DNA of 64,000 nt from Gracilimonas sp034520725 (GCA_034520725.1 JAXHNH010000008.1:5673-69672); one strand, 5' to 3'; counted from the stretch's first letter, positions 31,071-41,441 are shown. The notes: generated from the sequence alone by a model not told the origin. Translations and numbers: made by a program.

Positions 31071-31251
31071 TTCGAGATAAAATGTTAATAGATAGGTTTA
31101 AAAGGACCGTTTTTGGTCATTCCCGTGCAGACGGGAATCTAATACGTGTATCAGCTTCAGAATCCTATCAACCTATTAGATTTCGGGCATACGCCGCGAA
31201 ATGACTCTAAATTTTAATAAATGAATGATTCTTATATCAAACTGACGTTAA
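31071..31251 (+). repeat. MITE-like dispersed repeat, copy 2
   Basis: Near-identical to 661-847, with the same two hairpins (ATTCCCGT/ACGGGAAT and ATTTCGGGC/GCCGCGAAAT). It is shorter by about six bases around the AATACGTG-TCAGCTTC segment, and its left inverted-repeat end is worn. Its right end lies only about 30 bases before the likely start of the sterol-desaturase gene. Confidence 0.75.
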
Positions 31252-31284
31252 ATTTAAGGTGTCACATTTTAATTAAGCAGACCT

Positions 31285-32189
31285 ATGGAAGGATTGATCG
31301 AATTTTTGAGAATGTACCTACCACATTCAGAGCAGGAATTCTTATCGGAGGGATTTTTCTGTTCTGGGTGATTGAAGGGGTATTCCCTTTGTTTGAGTTT
31401 GGCTACAAAAAAGTCAGACATGCCGCCCTGAATCTGATCCTGAATGGTTTCTTTGTGGTCATAGGTTTGGGATTCGCCGGGATTCTGGTGTGGTCTTCTG
31501 AGTTTGTAACGGCCAATGAATTTGGTGTTTTACAGTGGATAGAGATGCCGGTTTTGGCACAGGCAGTAATCGGAGTGATGCTTCTGGATTTCTTTGGGGC
31601 TTATCTGATCCACTGGATCGAGCATAAAGTGAAATTCATGTGGAAATTTCATTTGGTTCATCACAGCGATACCACTGTAGATGTAACCACCGGGTTGCGA
31701 CATCATCCTGGCGAGGCGGTATTCCGGATGATATTTACAATTATTGGGGTCATTGCGATAGGTGCCCCGATCTGGATCATATTCCTGTATCAAAGTATCT
31801 CGGCTTTGTTCGCTCACCTTACACATGCCAATATAAACATGCCCAAGAAGATAGACCGGGCTTTGTCGTGGGTGTTCATAACCCCCCTGATGCATAAGGT
31901 TCATCATCATTATGAGCAGCCATTAACGAATACGAATTATGGCAATATCTTTGCGATCTGGGACCGAATGTTTGGTACCTTTGCAGAGGTAAATGACATC
32001 AGTGAATTGAAATACGGGATCGATACGCACATGGATCCTAAAGAGAATGATGATCTTGGAAACCTCCTGAAGATACCATTTCAGCCATACCGCCCACCCA
32101 CTGATGCTAAATTCGCTGAAGATTCTAGAAATAGAGATCACGAAAGGTGGCATTTAACTAGGTATTTAACTTTTCAGCTTTATTCTTAA
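31285..32189 (+). CDS. Sterol desaturase/fatty-acid hydroxylase family protein
   Basis: About 300 residues, an integral membrane di-iron oxygenase. Three to four helices (GILIGGIFLFWVIEGVFPLF, LNGFFVVIGLGFAGILVW) surround the histidine clusters HWIEH, HLVHHSD, GLRHHPGE, HLTHANI and HKVHHHY. The longer open frame starts at ATG 31221, but that ATG lies inside the MITE. The family-like start is ATG 31285, which reads MEGLIEF and joins the main frame as EFFENVPTTFRAG if the T run near 31305 has six T instead of five. So a one-base homopolymer loss is likely. The hydroxylated lipid is unknown. Confidence 0.85.
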
Positions 32190-32193
32190 CTGA

Positions 32194-32630
32194 TTAATTA
32201 TCCCGAAAAGGATCGATTATCTGTATTGAATAAATGGTTTGATTATGCTGAAGATCTTCTGAGTAAAGTGTTTTACAACCCGCTTCTAAAGCTGCAGCAA
32301 TAATGAGTGAATCATAGAATGAAAACTTAAACTGTTCTTTGATTCCAATGGCTGAATATATGAGATCCTTGCTTGAGTAAACCTGCCACAGTATGGCTGA
32401 AAACACTCTTCTATATAGTCTTTCGATTTCTTGCAGACTCATAGGGGCTTTCGAATTTTCTGTACGCTACGTTGATAAATTCCTGTACAACCTGATAACT
32501 GATTACACCGGTCCCCTTCTTCTAATTGATGCTTGATTAAATCAGAACCGCTAATTGCCGTTTATATTTATCTGAGCGGTCAAATGAGTAGGCGAAGATG
32601 TTGGTATCCAAGAAATGCCTTATCGCTCAT
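32194..32630 (-). pseudogene. PIN-domain toxin (VapC-like), frameshifted
   Basis: Start ATG at 32630 gives MSDKAF, then one extra G shifts the frame; the next part reads DTNIFAYSFDRSDKYKRQLA, the first PIN acidic site (Asp). Another break leads to DLIKHQLEEG, ISYQVVQEFINVAYRKFE, and the last 82 residues (32194-32442) contain FSFYDSLIIAAALEAGCKTLYSEDLQH with the remaining acidic residues. PIN toxins cut RNA. Three indels are needed. The start overlaps the antitoxin stop by 11 bases. The Lys/Glu-rich RNase core is otherwise preserved, so it may be intact in the living cell. Confidence 0.8.
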
Positions 32631-32841
32631 TCATTTCATCCCGTGTAAATTTACCGGCTGAATTAACGTGGTTGAGTTCTTCCATCAATTTACTGTAGGT
32701 ATTTCCGGCATCATTTTGTTTTGCGTAGCTGGCTAACCACTCTCTAAACCGTTTATTAAGGCTGGTTTTCTCCTTTAGCTGCTTTGAGCCGGGCTTTTTC
32801 AATCAAGTTTTTCGTCTGGCACTGAAGGTTATATTTTTCAT
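32620..32841 (-). pseudogene. Antitoxin of the PIN-toxin pair, frameshifted
   Basis: The ATG at 32841 reads MKNITFSAR, then after one or two indels LIEKARLKAAK, then KTSLNKRFREWLASYAKQNDAGNTYSKLMEELNHVNSAGKFTRDEMNER. That order (short ribbon strand, helix-helix, FREWL, toxin-binding tail KFTRDEMNER) fits the small ribbon-helix-helix antitoxins found beside PIN toxins. About 73 residues. A 36-base palindrome begins three bases before the start codon. Confidence 0.75.
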
Positions 32842-32843
32842 AA

Positions 32844-32879
32844 TTCACACGAGTTTAGTGTACACGAAAGTAGCGTGAA
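32844..32879. promoter_or_regulatory. 36-base palindromic operator candidate of the toxin-antitoxin pair
   Basis: Centred on the perfect 8-mer GTGTACAC (32858-32865), with TTTnGTGTACACnAAA inside and TTCAC/GTGAA at the ends; 28 of 36 positions are self-complementary. It ends three bases from the antitoxin ATG, so binding would cover the ribosome-entry and probably promoter region. Autorepression by toxin-antitoxin complexes is the usual mode in this class. Confidence 0.65.
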
Positions 32880-32962
32880 TAGTAACTGTCTTATTTCAAA
32901 TTTATTTTGGAACCGGAAACACTGGAGTTTAGGCGAGTTATGTTTCTTGAAGGACTTATTTT

Positions 32963-34706
32963 TTACCGATGGCCAGATACCAGACTCACAATGATACCAA
33001 CGCCTACCACAACAAATGTGCCCACCGGATTCAACCATAGGAACTCGACGGCCTTGTTATAGCCTTCCGGCATGAGGCTCCATGGGCAGATATGAATGCG
33101 TATTCGTCGGCTAGCTGGGCTATAGAAGAGCCGGTCGAACAGGAAATACCGAAAACATACCTGAGACGAGGCCCACACAGTGCTCCGGTTGCCGGTGGCT
33201 CTCTTCACCCAGAGTAGAAGTACAAAGACACCCAAGTATCGATCCGATAAAAATAGCTGCCTATCTGGTTGATCAATTCAATGATAGAGCGGGTTTCACC
33301 CATCAACAGGGCCGATACTGTGGCTAGAGGCACCCCCAAAAGAAAGTGACGCTCACGGGATGATTTAACATAGTAAGCCTCGGTATGTACGTCACCTTTC
33401 AGTCGCTGATACCAATCCACAATAGAAACGGTGGTCAGGGCATTCAGTTCGCTGTCTATGGAGCTGAGGGCAGCAGCGAAAATACCGGCAACGATCAAGC
33501 CTACTATACCAACGGGGACAAAATTCAAAATAAAATATGGGAAGATGTAATTGGTATCGTTTACATCAGCCTGTTTGATCTCTGCTTGCAGAGGATAATT
33601 CGTGCATTTCTGGCTTCGTTTAGCATGGCGTCTGGTTTCAACAAACCGCTGCTGAGTAGCTTTCATTTCTGTTCTGAACGGCCTCGAAGGCGGCATCCTT
33701 TCTTGCAAGATGAGCAACCTGATAGTCTTTCAGGATCTTCTGCTCAGCCAGCTGTTGCTGTTCGGTCTGAGCTACTGGTTCAGTACTGCGGAAGGAAGCA
33801 GGAGCCGAATTGAAGATAAAGAAGACATAGAGCATGACCCCAAGCAATAGTATAAAGAACTGCATGGGTACTTTTGCATAGGCGGTAAGTAACAACGATT
33901 TGCGGGCGTTTTTAACTGAATCTGTGGTGAGGTAACGCTGAACCTGTGTCTGATCGGTTCCAAAATAGGAGAGCCATCAGGAAGAAAGCGGCGATGACCC
34001 CACTCCAGACATTATACTTTTCAGTAAGATCAAATTTGAGGTCAAGTGCGGTCAGTTTATCGAGTGAGCCGGCCAGGTATAAAGCCCCATCAAACCCAAC
34101 TTCCTCAGGCAGGTGATGCCAGATCAGGCCAAAGCAAAAGATCAGTCCGAACATCATAACTATCATTTGCTTCACGTCGGTATTGATCACTCCGGCAATT
34201 CCACCAACCGTGGTGTACATGGTCGCAATGATCCCGATGATCAGAATAGTGATGTTCAGTGGAAGTCCAAGTAGAAGTGACAATACGTAAGATGGAGCCG
34301 CGATCACAACGCCAAGAGCCAGTCCGCGGGAGATCAGAAATAAACCGGATGTTGTGAGCCGGGTCTTCAATCCAAACCGCTCCTCAAGTACCTCATAGGC
34401 CGTAAAATTCTGCATTTTGCTGAAGAAAGGAACCAGGAACATGCAGATAAAGATCATGGCAAAAGGAATAGCGAGATAGGTCTGAACGAACCTCATATCC
34501 TCAACGTAGGCAATACCGGTTGTGCCAATAAAAGTGATGGCGGAGGCCTGTGTGGCCATAACCGAGAGTCCGGCCGCCCACCATGGCATGGATCGGTTTG
34601 CAAGGAGGTACCCCTCAATGGTTGACGCGTCTTTTCCTTTTCGAGTGCCATCCCAAATGGTATAACCCAGGAAGGCAATAAGTACTAACCAATCGATCCA
34701 GCTCAT
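32963..34706 (-). pseudogene. Sodium:solute symporter family transporter, frameshifted
   Basis: About 580 residues, a LeuT-fold Na+-coupled importer. The first 255 residues are intact (33912-34706): WLVLIAFLGYTIWDG, GYLLANRSMPWWAAGLSVMATQASAITFIGTTG, the SSF signature region, and several helices. The remainder runs through three further frames: 33638-33895 (LLTAYAKVPMQFFILLLGVMLYVFF), 33205-33717 (VPVGIVGLIVAGIFAAALSSIDSELNALTTVS, conserved helix 8) and 32963-33235 (WLNPVGTFVVVGVGIIVSLVSG). Frame breaks lie near 33910, 33690 and 33220. It follows a 42-residue membrane protein whose stop touches its ATG. Substrate unknown. Confidence 0.85.
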
Positions 34707-34835
34707 TTAGGGCAAATTGAAGGTTGAGGTGAACCAAAAGAAAAGCAGAATATAAACAACACCTAAGATGGCTACGACCGTATAATCGGTTCGCCATGCT
34801 TTATCAAATTTTTGGTTAGTGTCTTTTTCTTCCAT
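34707..34835 (-). CDS. 42-residue membrane protein, likely symporter partner
   Basis: A small frame that reads MEEKDTNQKFDKAWRTDYT, one membrane helix (VVAILGVVYILLFFWFT) and STFNLP, then TAA immediately followed by the symporter ATG. Zero-base spacing and the single helix suggest a small accessory subunit of the sodium:solute symporter, comparable in idea to the small subunits known for some symporters. No motif proves this. Confidence 0.7.
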   Translation of the reverse strand: MEEKDTNQKFDKAWRTDYTVVAILGVVYILLFFWFTSTFNLP

Positions 34836-34988
34836 GGCAGATAATACCTATTGTGAACTTTTTTTGAAAGTGATTACCAGGATTAGGTCATTAACTTCTT
34901 CAAAATTCATCCGTGTTTCCAATTTCACCAGTATGCTTCTATATTCGGTGCGGCTCATTAACATAAAAAAGAGACGAACTCCTCAATG

Positions 34989-36451
34989 ATGAAAAATAAA
35001 GGAAAGTTCCTTGGTTTGGTTTACCGGATTAGCAGTTTTTTTGATGATCCTGTGGCTACCTGCTCCTGAGGGATTGAGTGATGCAGCCTGGAAAACCGCG
35101 GCTGTAACCCTTCTGATGGGTATCTGGTGGATTTCAGAAGCTATTCCAATTGCAGCAACAGCTCTTATCCCGATCGCGTTATTCCCAATTCTTGATATCG
35201 TCTCCATATCTGAGGCAACCACACCTTATGCTAATCCTCTGATATTTTTATTTATGGGTGGGTTTATCATTGCACTAGCCATGGAGCGATGGAATTTACA
35301 CAACAGGATCGCACTCTCAATCATAAATGTGGTAGGGGTGAAGCCGTCTTCAATCATCATTGGTTTTATAATTGCCTCTGCATTTTTGAGTCTTTGGGTG
35401 AGCAATACAGCAACCGCCATTATGATGCTCCCAATTGCCCTATCCATTCTTAATTTGAATACGGATGATGAAAGTGAAGGCAGAACCAATTTTGAGATCG
35501 TTTTGCTGCTGTGTATCGCCTATGCCTGTAATATTGGTGGGATAGGAACATTGATCGGAACTCCGCCAAATGCATTGCTTGCCGGATTCATGCTGGAAAA
35601 TTATGGTTATGAGATCAGTTTTTTCAGGTGGATGCAAGTGGGATTGCCAATGGTATTAATAAGTTTGCCACTCATGTATCTGATCCTTACAAAGATGGTT
35701 TACCCGATAAAGATCGATGTACTTCCGGGTGGTGCAGAACTGATCGCTGAAAAGATCAGAAGGCTTGGCAAAATATCAGTACAGGAAAAGCGGGTGGCTG
35801 TCATATTTGTATTAACAGCCATGCTATGGATGTTTCGTCCATTGTTAACTGATCTGCTTCCCGGCTTGTCGGATGCGGGAATTGCAATTGGGGCTTCCGT
35901 GCTTTTGTTTGTTTTGCCGGCGGGTGGATCTGAAAAAAGAGGGCTGTTGGTTTGGGATGAAACAAAAAAATTGCCGTGGGGTGTTCTGATTCTATTTGGG
36001 GGAGGTTTGAGTATGGCTTCTGCTATCAACGAAACCGGGATTGGCAACGTGGATCGGCACGGGAATTGGAAGTTTCAGTACGTGGCCGGTTTGGGTGATC
36101 GTGATCCTTGTTGTGGTTCTGATCATATTTTTGACTGAGATGACAAGCAACACAGCATCTACTGCTGCATTCTTACCGATCCTTGCGTCAGTTGCCATAG
36201 GATTGGGAGAAAATCCGCTTTTACTGGCTATTCCGACCGCTATGGGAGCGAGCTGTGCTTTTATGCTTCCGGTAGCTACTCCTCCGAATGCCATTGTCTA
36301 CGGAAGTGATAAGATCACCATACCTCAAATGTCAAAGGCCGGACTCTGGCTCAATTTCTTATTCATAGGGTTGATCTCACTGGCAGCCCTTACCGTGATA
36401 AGCTGGTTTTTTGGCATTGAGATCGGGGTGTTACCTGAATGGGCTCAGTAG
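34989..36451 (+). CDS. SLC13/DASS-family Na+:anion symporter, frameshifted
   Basis: About 480 residues, importing dicarboxylates or sulfate with sodium. WWISEAIPIAATALIPIALFPIL, the SNTATAIMMLPIALSI motif (first Asn-Thr sodium site) and the second EMTSNTASTAAFLPIL and LPVATPPNAIVYGSD motifs are all present. The uninterrupted frame begins at TTG 35011; an ATG at 34989 reads MKNKGKFLG out of frame and looks like the true N-terminus, implying one indel near 35010. A second break lies near 36045, where ETG and ATWIGTGIGSF should join. Divergent from the symporter pair. Confidence 0.88.
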
Positions 36452-36457
36452 AATCGT

Positions 36458-37117
36458 TTAAAGCTTATCAAAGATGCGAAAGCTTTCTTTGCCTTCGTTA
36501 AAGAGCAGATCAAGAATGCTCAGGCCCGGGACGAAATCGCCATCAGTTTGTTTATAGACCGGATGCTCTTTGAGTACCTGCACCTGTCTCTCGCTCAACC
36601 ACTGATAGTTTTTAGCATCATACTCCTGATATATGACATCCGCGTTAATTGATTTCATAAACAGGTCAGGGTTAGAATCAAATTCAGGGATCTGACTTGC
36701 CAGCCGGTACTCGACCTTAAACTCCATGTATTTCATCAGTCGGTCGAAGAACCAGATGTTGAGGTCTATCAGTTTTTCGAATTCGGAAAAATGCTGAATG
36801 TCAGCTTCGAGCTCTTCCGCAAAGAAATCGAACCAGGTGGCATTGGAGTAGTTATGTAAGAGCGCATTCCAGAATGGTTCTATCCAGTCCTCCGTATGAT
36901 CAATGCGGACCTTGCCGATCGCTTTCTTTTTGTCTTCAGTTTTGATCGGAATGTTGATCCACTGCTGATCATGTTCACTCTTAATGGCAGCGCGATGAGT
37001 TCTTCCTTTCCGGGACCATTGCTCAAGATCATTCCACACCATAAGATCGGCATTTAGCATGGAGGCAAGATCGTACAGGTTTGGAGCAAACTGTGGCTGA
37101 ATTAGGGCAAGCTTCAA
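36458..37117 (-). CDS. WbqC-family protein
   Basis: 219 residues, complete. The opening LALIQPQFAPNLYDLASMLNADLMVWNDLEQWSRKGRTHRAAIKS and INIPIK match WbqC, a family widespread in Bacteroidota and often near glycan or lipopolysaccharide genes, with a proposed but unproven acyl- or aminotransferase-type role. No signal peptide. It ends seven bases from the convergent SLC13 gene and is divergent from gltX. Confidence 0.85.
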   Translation of the reverse strand: MKLALIQPQFAPNLYDLASMLNADLMVWNDLEQWSRKGRTHRAAIKSEHDQQWINIPIKTEDKKKAIGKVRIDHTEDWIEPFWNALLHNYSNATWFDFFAEELEADIQHFSEFEKLIDLNIWFFDRLMKYMEFKVEYRLASQIPEFDSNPDLFMKSINADVIYQEYDAKNYQWLSERQVQVLKEHPVYKQTDGDFVPGLSILDLLFNEGKESFRIFDKL

Positions 37118-37145
37118 CGTTCTGAATTTAGCGGTTAAAATTTCT

Positions 37146-37153
37146 TATCTTTG
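37146..37153 (+). promoter_or_regulatory. Bacteroidota-type -7 element of gltX
   Basis: TATCTTTG fits the TAnnTTTG -7 consensus of this phylum and lies 40 bases before the gltX ATG. A clear -33 TTG was not seen. Confidence 0.4.
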
Positions 37154-37193
37154 AAAGCAGAAAATAGAAGAATTCAACTAAACAAAATAACAC

Positions 37194-38672
37194 ATGTCAG
37201 TTCGCGTACGATTTGCGCCTTCACCAACCGGATTTTTACACATTGGCGGACTCCGGACCGCACTATATAACTATCTTTTTGCCCGTCATAATGATGGAAA
37301 ATTTGTACTCCGTATCGAGGATACCGATCAATCCCGCTATGTAGAGGGAGCGGAACAGGATATCATTGACTCCCTTGAGTGGGCAGGAATGAAAATTGAT
37401 GAAGGTCCCGGCAAAGGCGGCGATCATGGACCGTATCGACAAAGCGAGCGAAAGGACATCTACCATAAGTATGCCGAGCAACTGGTCGAACAGGAACAGG
37501 CGTATTATGCATTTGATACCGTTGAGGAAATTGATGAGATGCGTGAGCGACTGAAGAAATCCGGGAATCCATCTCCGAAATACGATTCCATTACACGTCA
37601 GTCCATGAAAAATAGTCTCACACTGCCTCAGGATGAGGTGGAGAAGAGACTGGAAAATGGAGACGAATATGTGATTCGGTTAAAAGTGCCGCGCAAAGAA
37701 TCGATCCGTTTTGAGGATGAGATCCGCGGTCACGTATCGTTTGAAACCGAAGGACTCGACGATCAGGTGTTACTAAAATCAGACGGAATGCCAACTTATC
37801 ACCTGGCTAACGTAGTGGATGACCACACTATGGAGATCACACATGTGATTCGCGGTGAGGAATGGTTGAGCAGTACACCGAAACATATTTTGCTGTATAA
37901 CGCCTTTGGGTGGGATGCTCCAATAATGGCGCATTTACCGCTGATCATGAGCCCAAGCGGAGGGAAGCTTTCTAAACGTAATGCTGAAAGTGAAGGTATT
38001 CCCGTCAATACAAAAGATTATATCTCAGGAAATTATGAGCCGGATGCCTTGGTGAATTTTCTGGCCTATCTTGGTTGGAGTCCGGGTGATGACTCAGAGA
38101 TTCATACCATGGAAGAACTCTGTGATTTGTTTACGCTGGATCGTGTATCGAAGGGTGGAGCCGTTTTCAATTATAAGAAACTGATGTGGTACAACGAGAA
38201 TTACATTCGTGAGCACTCAGTAGAAGAACTGAAGCCGCGTGTTGAAGCCTTGTTCCTTGGAAAAGGGTTCGAGATACCGGATGATGATTTTTTGACAACT
38301 GTGATCGAGTTACTTCACGAGCGCGTCTCCAAAGTGGATGAATTTACAAGCATGGGAGCCTTCTTTTTTGAAGCCCCGACAGCTTATGATGAAAAAGCAC
38401 TGAAAAAATGGAAAGATGACAGCCCTATGCTGGTTCAGTCTTATAAAGCAAGGATCGAGCAGTTGTCGGAAGACGAGTTTGAAGCTGTTACTTTGAAAGA
38501 CAAACTCAAAGAAACCATCGAAGAGCATGATGTGGGATTTGGTAAACTGATGATGCCTCTGCGAATTGCAGTATCCGGTCAGGGTTTTGGTCCTGATCTC
38601 TTTCCGGCCTTAGAGTTGATCGGTAAAGAAGAAATCATAAAACGTATTGATACGGCATTGAATAAACTATAA
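37194..38672 (+). CDS. gltX: Glutamyl-tRNA synthetase
   Basis: 492 residues, class I synthetase charging tRNA-Glu. The HIGH-type motif is in APSPTGFLHIGGLRTAL (residues 7-23), the KMSKS-type motif is KLSKRN near residue 260, and the catalytic domain includes LRIEDTDQSRYV and GMPTYHLANVVDDH. The C-terminal anticodon-binding domain fills residues 330-492. Start ATG follows an A-rich leader. Frame intact, monocistronic, with a terminator 33 bases downstream. Confidence 0.97.
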   Translation: MSVRVRFAPSPTGFLHIGGLRTALYNYLFARHNDGKFVLRIEDTDQSRYVEGAEQDIIDSLEWAGMKIDEGPGKGGDHGPYRQSERKDIYHKYAEQLVEQEQAYYAFDTVEEIDEMRERLKKSGNPSPKYDSITRQSMKNSLTLPQDEVEKRLENGDEYVIRLKVPRKESIRFEDEIRGHVSFETEGLDDQVLLKSDGMPTYHLANVVDDHTMEITHVIRGEEWLSSTPKHILLYNAFGWDAPIMAHLPLIMSPSGGKLSKRNAESEGIPVNTKDYISGNYEPDALVNFLAYLGWSPGDDSEIHTMEELCDLFTLDRVSKGGAVFNYKKLMWYNENYIREHSVEELKPRVEALFLGKGFEIPDDDFLTTVIELLHERVSKVDEFTSMGAFFFEAPTAYDEKALKKWKDDSPMLVQSYKARIEQLSEDEFEAVTLKDKLKETIEEHDVGFGKLMMPLRIAVSGQGFGPDLFPALELIGKEEIIKRIDTALNKL

Positions 38673-38704
38673 CATCTCGATCATACGTCATTAAAAAAAG
38701 TGAA

Positions 38705-38740
38705 AAGCCCGGAGCATATTAAATGATCCGGGCTTTTTTT
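38705..38740 (+). terminator. Rho-independent terminator of gltX
   Basis: Stem AAGCCCGGA/TCCGGGCTT with a 13-base loop and a run of T. Confidence 0.88.
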
Positions 38741-38839
38741 GTGGTAGAAAAGTTTACAACACGTTAAAACTTTGAATCTTGGTTTTAACTGAATAGATGT
38801 TATTTTCTTTGCGATTTCAAAAACGAATAAAAGCTTTAT

Positions 38840-40558
38840 ATGAAAAAGAAAATTGCAGTACTAATAGGTGTTTGTTCTGTGTTGATCCTGGGATCACAGT
38901 TGGCTTTGGCCGATATTCAAACTTCTGAAGCAGCGACAGGATTAATTGGTAGCTGGATAAGCATCTTACCTCCACTTGTTGCAATAGCGATTGCACTGAT
39001 CTTTAAACAGGTGCTTTTTGCCTTATTCCTTGGAATATGGATGGGAGCTTTCTTAATTGGTGATATTTCTTTTTCTGGTATCTTTTCAAGTTTTTTTGGG
39101 TCACTTAGTGACTATATAGTACCCGGTGTTTCTGATCCGGACCGCATGAGTATTGTCGTATTTTCAATACTCATAGGCGGCATGGTAGGTATTATAACTG
39201 ATAATGGTGGTACACGTGGTATTATTAAAGCCATTACGCAATTCGTGCGTACCAAAGTTCAGGGCATGGTGGTAACCTCACTGATGGGGTTCATCGTCTT
39301 TTTTGATGATTATGCAAATACAATGGTTGTAGGAAATACCATGCGACCACTGACCGATAAACTTAGGATCTCCCGTGCTAAGTTAGCTTATTTGGTTGAT
39401 GCTACGGCAGCACCGATAGCAACCGTTGCATTGGTTAGTACCTGGATCGGAGCTATGGTAGGATTTATTGCAACTGCCGAAGCTGAGATGACCAACTTTA
39501 ATGAAGCAGCTTACTCGGTCTTCTTAAATTCCTTGCCATATAACTTCTACGCTTTTTTCACGATTCTGTTTGTAATATTGATCGCCTTTTCTGGGCGAGA
39601 TTACGGTACGATGCTAAAAGCTCGCATTACTCTGTATAAGGCAAAGCACGACTCAAAACTTGATAAATACAATTTATACAAAGAAATAATTGAAGAGGAT
39701 GAGGAAAAGAAAAGTGAGTCTCACTGGGTCAATGCAGCCCTTCCTATCTTAACATTGGTAATTGGAACCATAGCCGGACTGTTTGTCACGGGTGAGGGTA
39801 ATTCAGTTCAGGCTATTGTGGAGACGGCTAATTCATATAATGCCCTTTTATGGGGTTCTATCGCATCGGTAGTAGTTGCTATTGTAATGACATTATCTCA
39901 AAAATTATTGAATGTGGAAGAGACCCTCGAGGGGATGATGAGTGGCATGCATGTCATGTTTGATGGAGTACTCATCCTGGTATTGGCCTGGGCCTTAAGT
40001 GATGTCACCGTTGCCTTGGGTACGGCAGATTATCTTATATCTGTGTTTGGTGAAACTCTGAATCCGTATTGGATGCCGGCACTCGTACTTGTACTATCAG
40101 CTTTGACTGCATTTGCGACTGGATCAAGCTGGGGTACCATGGGAATATTAATGCCGCTTGTTGTTCCATTGGGTTGGGAAATTGGCAACGCAACCGGGAT
40201 TCCCTCTGAAGTTACTTTAGAAGTAATCTATGCAAGTGTAAGTGCTGTACTTGCAGGCTCTGTTTGGGGAGACCACTGTTCGCCAATATCTGATACAACC
40301 ATATTAAGTTCTATAGCCACTCAATGTGATCACGTAGAACATGTCAATACTCAGTTACCATATGCGATGACCGTTGGAGTAATTAGTATCGCAGCAATGA
40401 TAAGTGCATTGGTATTAAATGTGCCTATATGGATTATCTATCCTGTCGGTGTAATTATCATTGTTGGCATCATATATAAATTTGGGAAGGTACCGGATCC
40501 TGCAGAGTATACACCGGAGGGTAAGTTAGCGGCTATAACGAGTTTGGATGCAAATTGA
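38840..40558 (+). CDS. NhaC-family Na+/H+ antiporter
   Basis: 572 residues, about twelve membrane helices, exchanging sodium for protons across the inner membrane. The first helix resembles a signal anchor (IAVLIGVCSVLILGSQLALA). Conserved parts are GGMVGIITDNGGTRGI, GFIVFFDDYANTMVVGNTMRPLTD with the paired Asp residues, LVDATAAPIATVALVSTWIG, FATGSSWGTMGILMPLVVPL and GSVWGDHCSPISDTTILSS. Frame intact. Fits a marine, salt-adapted host. Confidence 0.92.
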   Translation: MKKKIAVLIGVCSVLILGSQLALADIQTSEAATGLIGSWISILPPLVAIAIALIFKQVLFALFLGIWMGAFLIGDISFSGIFSSFFGSLSDYIVPGVSDPDRMSIVVFSILIGGMVGIITDNGGTRGIIKAITQFVRTKVQGMVVTSLMGFIVFFDDYANTMVVGNTMRPLTDKLRISRAKLAYLVDATAAPIATVALVSTWIGAMVGFIATAEAEMTNFNEAAYSVFLNSLPYNFYAFFTILFVILIAFSGRDYGTMLKARITLYKAKHDSKLDKYNLYKEIIEEDEEKKSESHWVNAALPILTLVIGTIAGLFVTGEGNSVQAIVETANSYNALLWGSIASVVVAIVMTLSQKLLNVEETLEGMMSGMHVMFDGVLILVLAWALSDVTVALGTADYLISVFGETLNPYWMPALVLVLSALTAFATGSSWGTMGILMPLVVPLGWEIGNATGIPSEVTLEVIYASVSAVLAGSVWGDHCSPISDTTILSSIATQCDHVEHVNTQLPYAMTVGVISIAAMISALVLNVPIWIIYPVGVIIIVGIIYKFGKVPDPAEYTPEGKLAAITSLDAN

Positions 40559-40575
40559 GATCAGTCAAGTTTAGG

Positions 40576-41357
40576 CTAGGTCTCTATTTGATAATGTTGC
40601 TCATTCTTGATTGTGTCTGAACCGGGATTGAATGTTCGCTCAGTAAAATCAACGTTTCCATTTTTGTCAATAAGAAGGATAGTGGAACAGCGGGTTCCAT
40701 AATTTTCTGTCTTTATGAATATGGAAGAGATCGCTTTTTCAAGGTCTATCGGAATTCCGAGCTTGCGGGCAGGTCTCTCCTCATCTGCCTTTGGTTGCGT
40801 CTAGCCGAAGGTCGAAAACGCTTCTCTTTGCTGAATTCTCTTCGGGATTTTATCGTAGCTTTCCATTTTGCGTCGGCTCGAATGCGGCTTTGGCCGGGCC
40901 GTATCGAGCCGGCGCATCGCTTGAGTCCGTGAATACCGGGCTCTATAGTTGACATTCGCTTGCTTTGGTTTGAAAAATGGTAGAAATGTCCGCTATCCCA
41001 AAGCAAAAGGTTGAAACCGTTATAGTCCTGAGCTGATGTTGAGAGATCTTGCAAATACTCTATAGCTGAACTATCTGATGTCAAATAATTCATTACTAAC
41101 TCTCCACGTGATGGTGGATCTTCCTTTATAATAGTTGGGTCCCTGTAGTTGGTCAGTGCTCCCCACCGTCCATCTTTATGGATGCCAAGCCATGTTCCGC
41201 CGGCTTCAAGGTCTTTGCCGGCCAGAATATCGGGGTGACCTTCATCTGTCCAGAATTGAGCAGATCGGGTTGGCCGGCCATAGAACTCATCTCTGTTACC
41301 TGCCAGTATCAGCTCATATTTTGGATGCTTTTTGTATGCAAATGTGATCAGACACAT
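40576..41357 (-). CDS. NRDE (TANGO2-like) family protein, frameshifted
   Basis: About 260 residues. Although the frame is open from 41537, the family always starts MCLITFA, here ATG 41357. MCLITFAYKKHPKYELILAGNRDEFYGRPT carries the conserved Cys2 and NRDE, followed by AGKDLEAGGTWLGIHKDGRWGALTNYRD and GFNLLLWD. After residue 170 the text loses sense; the C-terminus reappears in another frame as IFIKTENYGTRCSTILLIDKNG and FTERTFNPG before a stop at 40576. Frame breaks lie between 40750 and 40940. TANGO2 proteins are linked to heme or acyl-CoA handling in eukaryotes; the bacterial role is unsettled. Confidence 0.85.
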
Positions 41358-41441
41358 ATAAACGGTGAGATTAACTTTCGTAATTTTTAATGAATCTAAG
41401 GATATTCTGTAACCTATTTTAATTATTTCGTAGAGTAGTAC

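Noticed and set aside
33385..33813. A 142-codon frame opposite the sodium symporter
   Set aside because: The minus strand carries the conserved symporter helices across the same bases; the plus frame has no motif.
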